The notes under the pieces: generated by a model
What the model was told of the DNA's origin: nothing
The model's input: the letters and a program-made list of their open reading frames with translations, nothing else
Databases searched by the model: none
Assembly: GCA_003223595.1 (NCBI GenBank)
Contig: QHVR01000259.1
Span: 12,641 to 19,129, forward strand
Length of the DNA: 6,489 nt
From: Acidobacteriota bacterium
GTDB lineage: Bacteria; Acidobacteriota; Terriglobia; Terriglobales; Acidobacteriaceae
Reading direction: 5' to 3'
Position numbers and translations under genes: made by a program
In this document: positions 1 to 5,309 of the stretch, piece after piece
How positions within the stretch are numbered: position 1 is the first letter of the stretch
Layout: each line of letters begins with the position of its first letter

Positions 1-782
1 GTTGCGGTGTAGCTATTGAAGAAGTGCAGGTAGACGCGGAATCCCATGGAAGCGATCAGCCAGAGTGCAACTCCAGCGGCCGATCCTGGAGTCACCCAGA
101 ACCATCTGCGCTCTTCGACGTCAGGCGCGAAATAGTAAACCATCGAGAAGGAGAGGAACATCGCCGCGAACGCAACTGGCCACTGCAACACTTTCCACGC
201 CATGGCGAAGGCGTTTCCCATCCCCACTCGCGCAGCCACGAACTCGCCAATCTTCCCGCCATAGAGCACAAGGACCAGCGCGATGATGATTAATGCCGCA
301 AGCGCCAGCGTCAGGCCGATGATGGTGGCTTTCTGCTTCCACCAGGGTCGCGTCTCCGGTGTTCGATAGATTACGTTCAGCGAGGTGACCACTGCGCTCA
401 TGCCTCCCGAAGCGGCCCATAACGCGCCCAGAATGCCCGCGGCAAGCTTGATCCCGCTGCTGTGCCTGAAGGTCTGATCGATTACGGAATGAATCAGAGT
501 GGATGCCGATCCGGGAGCGAGCCGGCCGATGGATGCCACAATGGTGTCGCGCATCTGCGAACCGGGGCCTGCGAACACCCCTACCAGCGAGACCAGGAAA
601 AGCAGCATGGGGAATAGTGCCAGCAGGAAGTAATACGAGAGCGCCGCCGAGCGCGTCGAGAGCTCATCTTCCCCAATCTTCTTCACCGAAAGCTTGATGA
701 GCTTGAGCGGCGTGAGCCCGCCGAACTTCCATAGCGATGGCAACGGGCTCTTGATGCCTCTATGTTCTGCGACGGATGGCAT
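1..782 (-). CDS. YihY/virulence factor BrkB family membrane protein (C-terminus cut by window edge)
   Basis: The reverse strand reads open from an ATG at 782-780 to position 1, giving 260 residues without a stop, so the C-terminus lies outside the window. Family hallmarks are visible: RSAALSYYFLLALFPM (about residues 44-59), an ASGGMSAVVTSLNVIYR segment (124-140), and FAPDVEER (218-225) followed by WVTPGSAAGVALW and a GFRVYLHFFNSYT segment near 247-259. At least five hydrophobic spans are seen: about 48-71, 112-132, 153-175, 200-220 and 232-250. This is the pattern of the six-helix YihY/BrkB inner-membrane family, whose biochemical function is unsettled; the old RNase BN assignment of the E. 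coli member is obsolete. The start lies 3 nt after the stop of the upstream gene, so it is probably the last member of the four-gene membrane operon. Family assignment is secure; the precise role is unknown. Confidence 0.93.
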   Translation of the reverse strand, partial: MPSVAEHRGIKSPLPSLWKFGGLTPLKLIKLSVKKIGEDELSTRSAALSYYFLLALFPMLLFLVSLVGVFAGPGSQMRDTIVASIGRLAPGSASTLIHSVIDQTFRHSSGIKLAAGILGALWAASGGMSAVVTSLNVIYRTPETRPWWKQKATIIGLTLALAALIIIALVLVLYGGKIGEFVAARVGMGNAFAMAWKVLQWPVAFAAMFLSFSMVYYFAPDVEERRWFWVTPGSAAGVALWLIASMGFRVYLHFFNSYTA

Positions 783-785
783 AAA

Positions 786-1211
786 TCAGGCGGCCCTCGA
801 CCGTTCCTTCCTTCCGCTGGAACGTCCGGGATATTGGGTCAATTCGCTGCCGATGGTGATCAGCGCTCCCTGAGCGATGAAGAACTTCTTCTGCGGCTCG
901 TCCTTGAAGGCGAAGAATTCCGGCATGGTCGCGACCATGGCTGCGAGGCCGAGGTCGATCTCGCGACGCGCGTGAGGACTGATCACCTTGCGAACGCCGC
1001 CGGGATTGTCAGTCAGCATAGTGACTGCCAGTTTCGCTCCGCCGCAGAGCAACGCGGCCACAGCTGCGCGTTTGTTGTGGCGCCAGAACCAGCTTGCCGT
1101 TCCCAGGAAGGAGCCCACGAGAAGGTAATCGAGAATGGCTTGCGTCTTTGGCGAGATGACTCGCGGCAATGGTTTGGCTACTACTTTGGCGATACTGTTG
1201 ATGGCGGGCAT
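786..1211 (-). CDS. Hypothetical membrane protein, 141 aa
   Basis: This is an uncharacterised protein that I do not recognise. A clear Shine-Dalgarno GAGGAG lies 6 nt before the ATG, which fixes the start. The protein opens with a short basic N-terminus rich in proline, then has hydrophobic stretches at about residues 27-42, 47-66, 86-101 and 109-122, and ends in a hydrophilic basic tail (GRSSGRKERSRA). That suggests three or four short membrane helices with the C-terminus in the cytoplasm. It sits 39 nt downstream of the DUF3618-like gene and ends 3 nt before the YihY gene, so the four genes are probably cotranscribed. The opposite-strand frame at 762-1493 is an overlap artefact, because this frame has the ribosome binding site and the membrane-protein composition. 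An envelope role is inferred from context only. Confidence 0.82.
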   Translation of the reverse strand: MPAINSIAKVVAKPLPRVISPKTQAILDYLLVGSFLGTASWFWRHNKRAAVAALLCGGAKLAVTMLTDNPGGVRKVISPHARREIDLGLAAMVATMPEFFAFKDEPQKKFFIAQGALITIGSELTQYPGRSSGRKERSRAA

Positions 1212-1217
1212 AGTGTT

Positions 1218-1223
1218 CTCCTC
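1218..1223 (-). promoter_or_regulatory. Ribosome binding site of the 141-aa membrane protein
   Basis: On the minus strand this reads GAGGAG, 6 nt before the ATG at 1211-1209. It is the strongest Shine-Dalgarno in the minus-strand cluster and decides the start of that gene. Confidence 0.8.
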
Positions 1224-1250
1224 AATCTTGTCAGTGCTGCATTGATCGCA

Positions 1251-1472
1251 TCAGCGCCGGGTGAACATTCCGGCGACTCCGTAGCCTACGAGCAGGGCAA
1301 GTGCGCCGGCCGCGGCCGCAACGCCTCCAAAGTGCTCCCGCACATTTCTTGCGGGATCGAGTTGCTCGCGGGTCTCGGTGATCTTTCCCTTCAACTCGGA
1401 GGTTGTCTGGTGCAGGCGATTGCGCTGCTCAACGGCTCGCAGTTCGAGATTCTCCACCGGTTCCGCGCTCAT
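1251..1472 (-). CDS. DUF3618-like small tail-anchored membrane protein, 73 aa
   Basis: This small protein has a charged, probably helical N-terminal half with the spacing R-x-L-HQTTSEL-K-ITETREQLDP (residues 19-40). That resembles the DUF3618 signature of an arginine-led repeat ending in L-x-P. It is followed by one hydrophobic span at about 50-69 and a terminal RR. The predicted topology is a cytoplasmic amphipathic helix anchored by one C-terminal membrane segment. Its ATG overlaps the stop of the holin-like gene in an ATGA arrangement (1469-1472), implying translational coupling. A GAGGT sequence 9 nt upstream can serve as its ribosome binding site. DUF3618 proteins are commonly found beside holin-like membrane proteins; their function is not established. 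The domain match is by eye and moderately sure; the gene itself is well supported by the overlap. Confidence 0.75.
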   Translation of the reverse strand: MSAEPVENLELRAVEQRNRLHQTTSELKGKITETREQLDPARNVREHFGGVAAAAGALALLVGYGVAGMFTRR

Positions 1473-1903
1473 ATCTGCTTGACCTCAGCCTGAATCCACA
1501 TCTTGTCTTCCTTCAGCACTTCCACAGTTCTCTTAGGCAGCAGGCCTTTGACTTCCAATTCCCGTTTTGCCATATAGGCCGCGATGCCGCCCAGAATCAG
1601 CCAGAGCACCCCGATGGCGGCAAAGGCGATGCACCAGCGATACGCGTTGTCGGGCAGCAAGGCGAATACCAGGGCGACCAGCGCCAAGGTGAGCAGCAGA
1701 TACGCCGTCAGCAATAGCACAGCGCCGATCACCGCGAGCGGCGCAGCGGCTTTCACGACCCTGACCTTTTCCTGCAGCTCGACTTTGAACATGGTGACGC
1801 GGGTCTGCACGAAATCCTGTAGTTCCTGCTTCATCTCCGCGAATAGGGCGGCGACGCTTTTGCCGTTATTTATGTTGACTTCGTTGTTCACAGCTCTGTT
1901 CAT
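1469..1903 (-). CDS. Phage holin family protein (holin superfamily III-like), 144 aa
   Basis: The protein has an N-terminal amphipathic region (about 15-50, including KSVAALFAEMKQELQDF and VELQEKV). A membrane hairpin follows, with helices at about 52-82 (rich in A, L and V) and 88-111 separated by the short PDNAYRW turn. A charged C-terminal tail ends in VLKEDKMWIQAEVKQI. This is the layout of the Phage_holin_3_6 / actinobacterial holin-X type family, which is widespread in bacterial chromosomes away from prophages. The family name does not imply lysis here, and no endolysin or phage gene is nearby. The gene is first in the minus-strand cluster and overlaps the next gene by 4 nt. No strong ribosome binding site precedes the ATG (only GGGA about 9 nt upstream). 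The next in-frame ATG is at codon 24, so the start is fairly but not fully certain. Confidence 0.85.
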   Translation of the reverse strand: MNRAVNNEVNINNGKSVAALFAEMKQELQDFVQTRVTMFKVELQEKVRVVKAAAPLAVIGAVLLLTAYLLLTLALVALVFALLPDNAYRWCIAFAAIGVLWLILGGIAAYMAKRELEVKGLLPKRTVEVLKEDKMWIQAEVKQI

Positions 1904-2129
1904 AACAATGATCCCGGTTGTTGTTCCACTTAGCGTAGTAGCTCAGAAAATAGGAAACGATCAGGCATTTCGGGTAGGTTTTGTGCGGGCGATTCCCCTA
2001 CCCGAGACCTTGCCGCCTGCGCCAACACTATGAAAAACTAGGAGATTCAGCAGCAACTGGGGACTTTGATAGAGGCACAGCCTCACGCCGGGATACGTCG
2101 GCTCAGGTAAATTCGATACTCTAACTTTT
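1904..2129. other. Divergent intergenic region between the membrane cluster and leuCD
   Basis: This 226-nt stretch must carry the start signals for both the minus-strand membrane operon and leuCD. I found no convincing -35/-10 pair on either strand. It holds a 9-bp inverted repeat at 1970-2005 and a small GAGGC-ACA-GCCTC hairpin at 2072-2084. A 41-codon frame (ATG at 1908, TGA at 2031-2033) lacks a ribosome binding site. Confidence 0.6.
1970..2005. repeat. Inverted repeat, 9-bp arms with 18-nt loop
   Basis: The arms TCGGGTAGG (1970-1978) and CCTACCCGA (1997-2005) are perfect reverse complements. They lie between divergent operons, about 66 nt from the membrane-operon start and 125 nt from leuC. 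They could be a protein-binding site, an RNA stem or a dispersed palindrome; the sequence alone does not decide. Confidence 0.6.
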
Positions 2130-3533
2130 ATGGCGCGAACATTATTCGAGAAGATTTGGGATGCGCACTTGGTTGCGCAACCTGCCGGACGCTCTTCGAT
2201 TCTTTACATCGATTTGCACCTGGTGCATGAGGTGACTTCGCCGCAGGCCTTTGACGGATTGCGGGCTGCGGGACGGCGTGTGCGGCAGCCTTTGCGCACC
2301 GTCGCGACCGTGGATCACAACATTCCTACCGAGCCGCGCGGAACTCCCATCACGGATCTCATTGCCGCGAAGCAGATTGCCGCGCTGCAGGCCAACTGCA
2401 AGGAATTCGGCATCCGGCTGTTCGATATGGATTCCGCCGAACAAGGCATCGTGCACGTGATCGGTCCAGAGTTGGGACTGACGCAGCCGGGCATGACGAT
2501 TGTTTGCGGCGACAGCCATACCAGCACTCACGGCGCTTTTGGCTCGCTGGCGTTTGGGATTGGCACATCGGAGGTCGAGCATGTGCTGGCAACGCAGTGC
2601 CTGGCACAGCAAAAGCCGAAGGCCATGCAGATAGACGTGCGGGGACAACTTCCCGACGGAGTTGGCGCGAAGGATCTGGCGCTGGGGATTATCGGGCAGA
2701 TTGGAACCGATGGCGCTACCGGGCATGTGATCGAGTACGCCGGACCGGCCGTGCGCGCGCTTTCGATGGAAGGCCGGATGACGCTTTGCAATATGAGCAT
2801 AGAGGCCGGAGCGCGCGCTGGAATGATCGCACCGGATGAGACGACGATCGCATACGTGAGCGGACGCAGCTTTGCTCCGACCGGCGCGGAGTGGGAGAAG
2901 GCGGTTGCGTGGTGGCGGAGCTTGCCATCGGATTCAGATGCGAAGTTCGACAAGGTCATCCAGATCGATGCAGCGCAGTTGTGTCCCTTTGTGACCTGGG
3001 GGACCAACCCCGGCATGGTCGCGCCCGTAACGGGGCGGGTACCGGAAGTGAAGGGATGGGAGGAAAGCGATCGGCGTGCTGCGGAATTGGCTTTGCAGTA
3101 TATGGCGCTGGAGCCGGGCAAGCGGATTGAGGATATCGCCGTGGATCGCGTGTTCATCGGGTCGTGCACGAATTCGCGGCTCGAAGATCTGCGGGCTGCC
3201 GCGCGGGTGGCCAAAGGACATCACGTGAGTTCCAAAGTGCGGGCGATGGTGGTACCGGGATCGCAGGCGGTGAAGCGCGCGGCGGAGCAGGAAGGATTGC
3301 ACCGGATTTTCCAAGACGCGGGATTTGAGTGGCGCGAGTCCGGTTGCTCGATGTGCCTGGGAATGAATCCGGACATTCTGCAACCGGGAGAGCGCTGTGC
3401 CTCGACCAGCAACCGCAATTTCGAGGGGCGGCAGGGACGCGGAGGACGCACACATCTAGTGAGTCCCATGATGGCTGCAGCGGCGGCCATTGCGGGGCAT
3501 TTCACGGATATTCGGAATTGGAAGTTTGAGTAA
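2130..3533 (+). CDS. leuC: 3-isopropylmalate dehydratase large subunit LeuC
   Basis: With LeuD this forms the cytoplasmic isopropylmalate isomerase, which converts 2-isopropylmalate to 3-isopropylmalate through an isopropylmaleate intermediate in leucine biosynthesis. The 467-residue length is normal for bacterial LeuC. The three [4Fe-4S] cluster cysteines are present at Cys346 ([12 protein letters not shown]) and at Cys406 and Cys409 ([11 protein letters not shown]). Other aconitase-superfamily signatures are VDHN (61-64), [12 protein letters not shown] (127-138), GTNPGM (291-296) and [17 protein letters not shown] (427-443). The N-terminus [12 protein letters not shown] matches the usual LeuC start, so the ATG is credible even though only AT-rich sequence, with no Shine-Dalgarno, precedes it. 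leuD follows after 63 nt, so the two are cotranscribed. HacA or aconitase paralogues are less likely given the length and the paired leuD. Confidence 0.97.
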   Translation: MARTLFEKIWDAHLVAQPAGRSSILYIDLHLVHEVTSPQAFDGLRAAGRRVRQPLRTVATVDHNIPTEPRGTPITDLIAAKQIAALQANCKEFGIRLFDMDSAEQGIVHVIGPELGLTQPGMTIVCGDSHTSTHGAFGSLAFGIGTSEVEHVLATQCLAQQKPKAMQIDVRGQLPDGVGAKDLALGIIGQIGTDGATGHVIEYAGPAVRALSMEGRMTLCNMSIEAGARAGMIAPDETTIAYVSGRSFAPTGAEWEKAVAWWRSLPSDSDAKFDKVIQIDAAQLCPFVTWGTNPGMVAPVTGRVPEVKGWEESDRRAAELALQYMALEPGKRIEDIAVDRVFIGSCTNSRLEDLRAAARVAKGHHVSSKVRAMVVPGSQAVKRAAEQEGLHRIFQDAGFEWRESGCSMCLGMNPDILQPGERCASTSNRNFEGRQGRGGRTHLVSPMMAAAAAIAGHFTDIRNWKFE

Positions 3534-3543
3534 ACGGCTGGAC

Positions 3544-3561
3544 GCGGCCTTGAAAGGCCGC
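3544..3561 (+). repeat. leuC-leuD intercistronic hairpin
   Basis: GCGGCCTT (3544-3551) and AAGGCCGC (3554-3561) are perfect reverse complements around a GA centre. They can fold as a 7-bp GC-rich stem with a TGAA tetraloop. The sequence after it is CTCTTCCACT, not a T-tract, so it is not a typical intrinsic terminator. It lies 10 nt after the leuC stop and 12 nt before the mini-ORF. It may stabilise or separate the leuC message, or be a dispersed palindromic repeat. Confidence 0.65.
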
Positions 3562-3573
3562 TCTTCCACTACT

Positions 3574-3600
3574 ATGAAAGCAATTACTGTCCATCTATGA
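3574..3600 (+). other. 8-codon mini-ORF duplicating the start of leuD
   Basis: ATG at 3574 opens an 8-codon frame encoding MKAITVHL, which ends in TGA at 3598-3600 and overlaps the leuD start in an ATGA. The DNA at 3574-3595 matches leuD 3597-3618 at 18 of 22 positions with a 23-nt offset, so leuD begins MKPFTVHR right after a near-copy of its own start. Because 23 is not a multiple of 3, the copy is out of frame with leuD. It could be an old tandem duplication or a short leader that feeds ribosomes to leuD by termination-reinitiation. Neither ATG has a clear Shine-Dalgarno. Confidence 0.55.
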
Positions 3601-4223
3601 AACCTTTTACTGTGCATCGCGGGCGCGTGGCGCCATTGGATCGGGTGAACGTCGATACCGACCAGATTATCCCGAAGCAGTTTTTAAAGCGGATCGAGAA
3701 GACAGGGTTCGGGCAATTTCTCTTTTACGACTGGCGGTTCGGGGCCGACGGGAAGAAGAACCCGGATTTTGTTTTACATGAGCCGCGCTACGAAGGCGCG
3801 ACCATTCTGGTGGCGGGTAAGAACTTTGGCTGCGGGTCGTCGCGGGAGCATGCGGTGTGGGCGCTGGCGGATTTCGGATTCCGGGCGGTGATCTCGTCGT
3901 CGTTCGCGGACATCTTTGCGAATAACAGCACGAAAAACGGGTTCCTGGCGGTGCGGCTGAGCGATGACGAAGTCGCGACCTTGATGAAGCGCGCGCAGGA
4001 GATAGATCAGTATCAAGTCAGGATCGATCTGGAGAAGCAGGAAGTCAGCGACGAGCAGGGTTTTCGCGCGCAATTTGCAATGGATGAGTTCGTGCGGCAC
4101 TGTTTGTTAAACGGCCTGGATGATATTGGGCTGACGCTGCAGCACGAGAAAGACATCGCAGCCTACGAGGCGCAGCATCCGGCCCCGGCGGCGCTGAGCG
4201 TTCGAAGCAATGCCAGGAGCTGA
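3597..4223 (+). CDS. leuD: 3-isopropylmalate dehydratase small subunit LeuD
   Basis: This is the small subunit of isopropylmalate isomerase; it supplies the swivelling domain that closes the LeuC active site and reads the substrate side chain. Family motifs are NVDTDQIIPKQFL (18-30), GKNFGCGSSREHAVWAL (74-90) and SSFADIFANNSTKNG (101-115). Its 208 residues fit the longer, proteobacterial-type LeuD. The last 15 or so residues (HPAPAALSVRSNARS) form a low-complexity tail unlikely to be structured. The start at MKPFTVHRG matches the usual N-terminus of such proteins, but there is no Shine-Dalgarno directly upstream. Translation may depend on coupling to the mini-ORF that overlaps the start codon. 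The gene faces the convergent minus-strand gene at 4265 with a 41-nt gap and no evident terminator hairpin. Confidence 0.97.
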   Translation: MKPFTVHRGRVAPLDRVNVDTDQIIPKQFLKRIEKTGFGQFLFYDWRFGADGKKNPDFVLHEPRYEGATILVAGKNFGCGSSREHAVWALADFGFRAVISSSFADIFANNSTKNGFLAVRLSDDEVATLMKRAQEIDQYQVRIDLEKQEVSDEQGFRAQFAMDEFVRHCLLNGLDDIGLTLQHEKDIAAYEAQHPAPAALSVRSNARS

Positions 4224-4264
4224 AGAACAGGGTCGAGGCTAAATTGGACCACTGACATTCTCGC

Positions 4265-4804
4265 TTACTCTCCTTTGCTCTTTTCCTTCCGTTCTAGGAA
4301 GCCACCCAGATATGGAGCAAACTCCGCATGACGATGTGGGGGAGGAACCTGCCATTGAAAATAGGGCTTCTCATCACGTAATGCGAATACATAACGCATG
4401 TGGATTCCATCCCCACGGCAGGTGAGGTCGATAACGCAAGAGGATGACGTCTCCACAGCACATTGGGACGCGTGGCCAAGATCGTCGAAATACATGCTTC
4501 GGCTCATTTGCTTGTCACGCTCGCGGTAAATCACAAACATCTCTTTGAACTCCGGGCCCTTGCCCGGATACATCCGTGTAGAGCGGATTGTTACCACGTT
4601 GCTGTTGAGCTCGCTGGAAAATGTAAAGCTGCCCTTCGGGGACGTCGCCGACGGATTCTCGGTGTGCCACTCCCAATCACCAAACAGGCTGTTTTGCGCG
4701 AGACACCGTCCTAATTGATCTTGCGCTTGTGCGGAGGCGGTGAACAGCGACGCCAGCCCGATTAAGACGCACAGTTTTCGTGTTGCTTGGAACGTGGGCA
4801 CCAC
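4265..4804 (-). CDS. Putative secreted protein of unknown function, 179 aa
   Basis: I do not recognise a family. The N-terminus has a basic start (TRK at 8-10), a hydrophobic core (LCVLIGLASLF) and an AxA-type cleavage site (SAQAQ, about residues 24-28), so export by Sec with cleavage near residue 28 is likely. The mature part opens with LFGDWEWHTE and looks beta-rich, with many aromatic and charged alternations. Four cysteines (34, 115, 123, 129) could form disulfides in the periplasm. The tail KEKSKGE is strongly charged. The start is GTG, with two adjacent GTG codons at 4804 and 4801. A GGAG placed 3 nt before the first and 6 nt before the second favours the second slightly. The gene is monocistronic in the window and convergent with leuD; overlapping plus-strand frames have no such features. 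Confidence 0.72.
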   Translation of the reverse strand: MVPTFQATRKLCVLIGLASLFTASAQAQDQLGRCLAQNSLFGDWEWHTENPSATSPKGSFTFSSELNSNVVTIRSTRMYPGKGPEFKEMFVIYRERDKQMSRSMYFDDLGHASQCAVETSSSCVIDLTCRGDGIHMRYVFALRDEKPYFQWQVPPPHRHAEFAPYLGGFLERKEKSKGE

Positions 4805-4854
4805 CGACTCCAGCCCTCATCTGCAGGGCCAACCTGTTGGCAATATATGCTACA

Positions 4855-4875
4855 CCGGATTCCTGTTGAATCGGG
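4855..4875. repeat. Small imperfect hairpin at the left border of the palindrome block
   Basis: CCGGATTC (4855-4862) pairs with GAATCGGG (4868-4875) with one mismatch around a 5-nt loop (CTGTT). It directly abuts the left arm of the 20-bp inverted repeat. Confidence 0.45.
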
Positions 4876-4922
4876 TGGGGGCTGGCCCAGCTTTGCGTTT
4901 TGCTGGATCCACCAATGAACCG

Positions 4923-4960
4923 GATGCCCCAGCCTTCGCGCCTTTCGAAGGTTGGGCATC
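4923..4960. repeat. REP-like hairpin, about 15-bp stem
   Basis: GATGCCCCAGCCTTCG (4923-4938) pairs with CGAAGGTTGGGCATC (4946-4960) around a 7-nt loop (CGCCTTT). The stem has one bulged C and one G-T wobble. It is the first of the two hairpins inside the 20-bp inverted repeat. Confidence 0.7.
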
Positions 4961-5038
4961 ACGGCTGCCGAATCCAAAGACTTTTCTCACCCCGGCTGCT
5001 GGCTGTCACGAATCAACATCGCGTCGGGGTCCGTGGGT

Positions 5039-5067
5039 CCCAGCTTTCGAAAACCACGAAAGCTGGG
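5039..5067. repeat. REP-like hairpin, perfect 11-bp stem
   Basis: CCCAGCTTTCG (5039-5049) and CGAAAGCTGGG (5057-5067) are perfect reverse complements around a 7-nt loop (AAAACCA). The arm shares its CCCAGCTTT core with the outer 20-bp repeat. No T-tract follows, so it is not a normal intrinsic terminator. Confidence 0.75.
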
Positions 5068-5228
5068 GCAACCGCTCTTAGAATTCACATCCTGCAAAGC
5101 TGGGCCAGCCCCCTCGAACGCGGCGAGTGAGCACGGTCACGTCGAGACTCGCGAAGCAGCCTTGTGCCCGCCCGCCGCTAGTGACTATCGCCATTGCACT
5201 CAAAATGCCCCGCGTGGCGGAAATGGGG

Positions 5229-5271
5229 GGCGAATAGGCAGCGCAAACTTGCGCTATCGCCTGTTTTCGCC
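5229..5271. repeat. 43-nt three-segment hairpin upstream of the DUF7919-like gene
   Basis: Three nested paired segments are visible: GGCGAA (5229-5234) with TTCGCC (5266-5271), AGGC (5236-5239) with GCCT (5259-5262), and AGCGCAA (5240-5246) with TTGCGCT (5249-5255) around a 2-nt centre. That gives 17 pairs with internal loops of 1 against 3 nt and 0 against 3 nt. It ends 38 nt before the ATG at 5310, so it may lie in that gene's 5' leader. Its sequence is unlike the CCCAGC family. Confidence 0.65.
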
Positions 5272-5309
5272 AGTTATCAATCTCAACACCACGGGTGCGA
5301 TACTTTGGC

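Larger units (their letters stand above)
4877..5113. repeat. Nested palindromic block bounded by a perfect 20-bp inverted repeat
   Basis: The 20-nt arm at 4877-4896 (GGGGGCTGGCCCAGCTTTGC) recurs as an exact reverse complement at 5094-5113, 237 bp end to end. Between the arms lie two further hairpins (4923-4960 and 5039-5067) and a spacer with 6-bp arms ACCCCG (4989-4994) and CGGGGT (5025-5030). All the arms share a CCCAGC(C/T)TT core, so they look like members of one repeat family arranged head to head, as in REP/BIME clusters. A small non-autonomous element with terminal inverted repeats is the alternative, but no target-site duplication is visible beside the arms. Confidence 0.7.
4805..5309. 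other. Long non-coding region with clustered palindromes
   Basis: About 500 nt separate the secreted-protein gene from the DUF7919-like gene. Frames crossing it on both strands have compositions expected of read-through repeats (for example GWPSFAGCEF-type segments) and no ribosome binding sites, so I treat it as non-coding. It holds the nested palindrome block 4855-5113 and the hairpin 5229-5271. No promoter could be assigned with confidence. Confidence 0.65.

Noticed and set aside
762..1493. 243-codon plus-strand frame
   Set aside because: It lies opposite three minus-strand genes that have a ribosome binding site, an ATGA overlap and membrane-protein composition. It has no recognisable domain and is an antisense artefact.
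1469..1903. Prophage interpretation of the holin-like gene
   Set aside because: No endolysin, structural, integrase or repressor gene is nearby, and this holin superfamily is common in ordinary chromosomes.
1584..2033. 149-codon plus-strand frame antisense to the holin-like gene
   Set aside because: Most of it mirrors the holin-like gene. Only the tail beyond 1908 is outside a gene, and it has no ribosome binding site.
2142..3505. Several minus-strand frames inside leuC
   Set aside because: GC-rich antisense shadows; leuC has full family motifs across the whole stretch.
4224..4264. Bidirectional terminator between leuD and the convergent gene
   Set aside because: Only a 4-bp GGTC/GACC pairing is present and no T-tract, so no terminator can be called.
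4877..5113. CRISPR array
   Set aside because: The repeats are inverted rather than regularly spaced direct repeats, and no cas gene is present.
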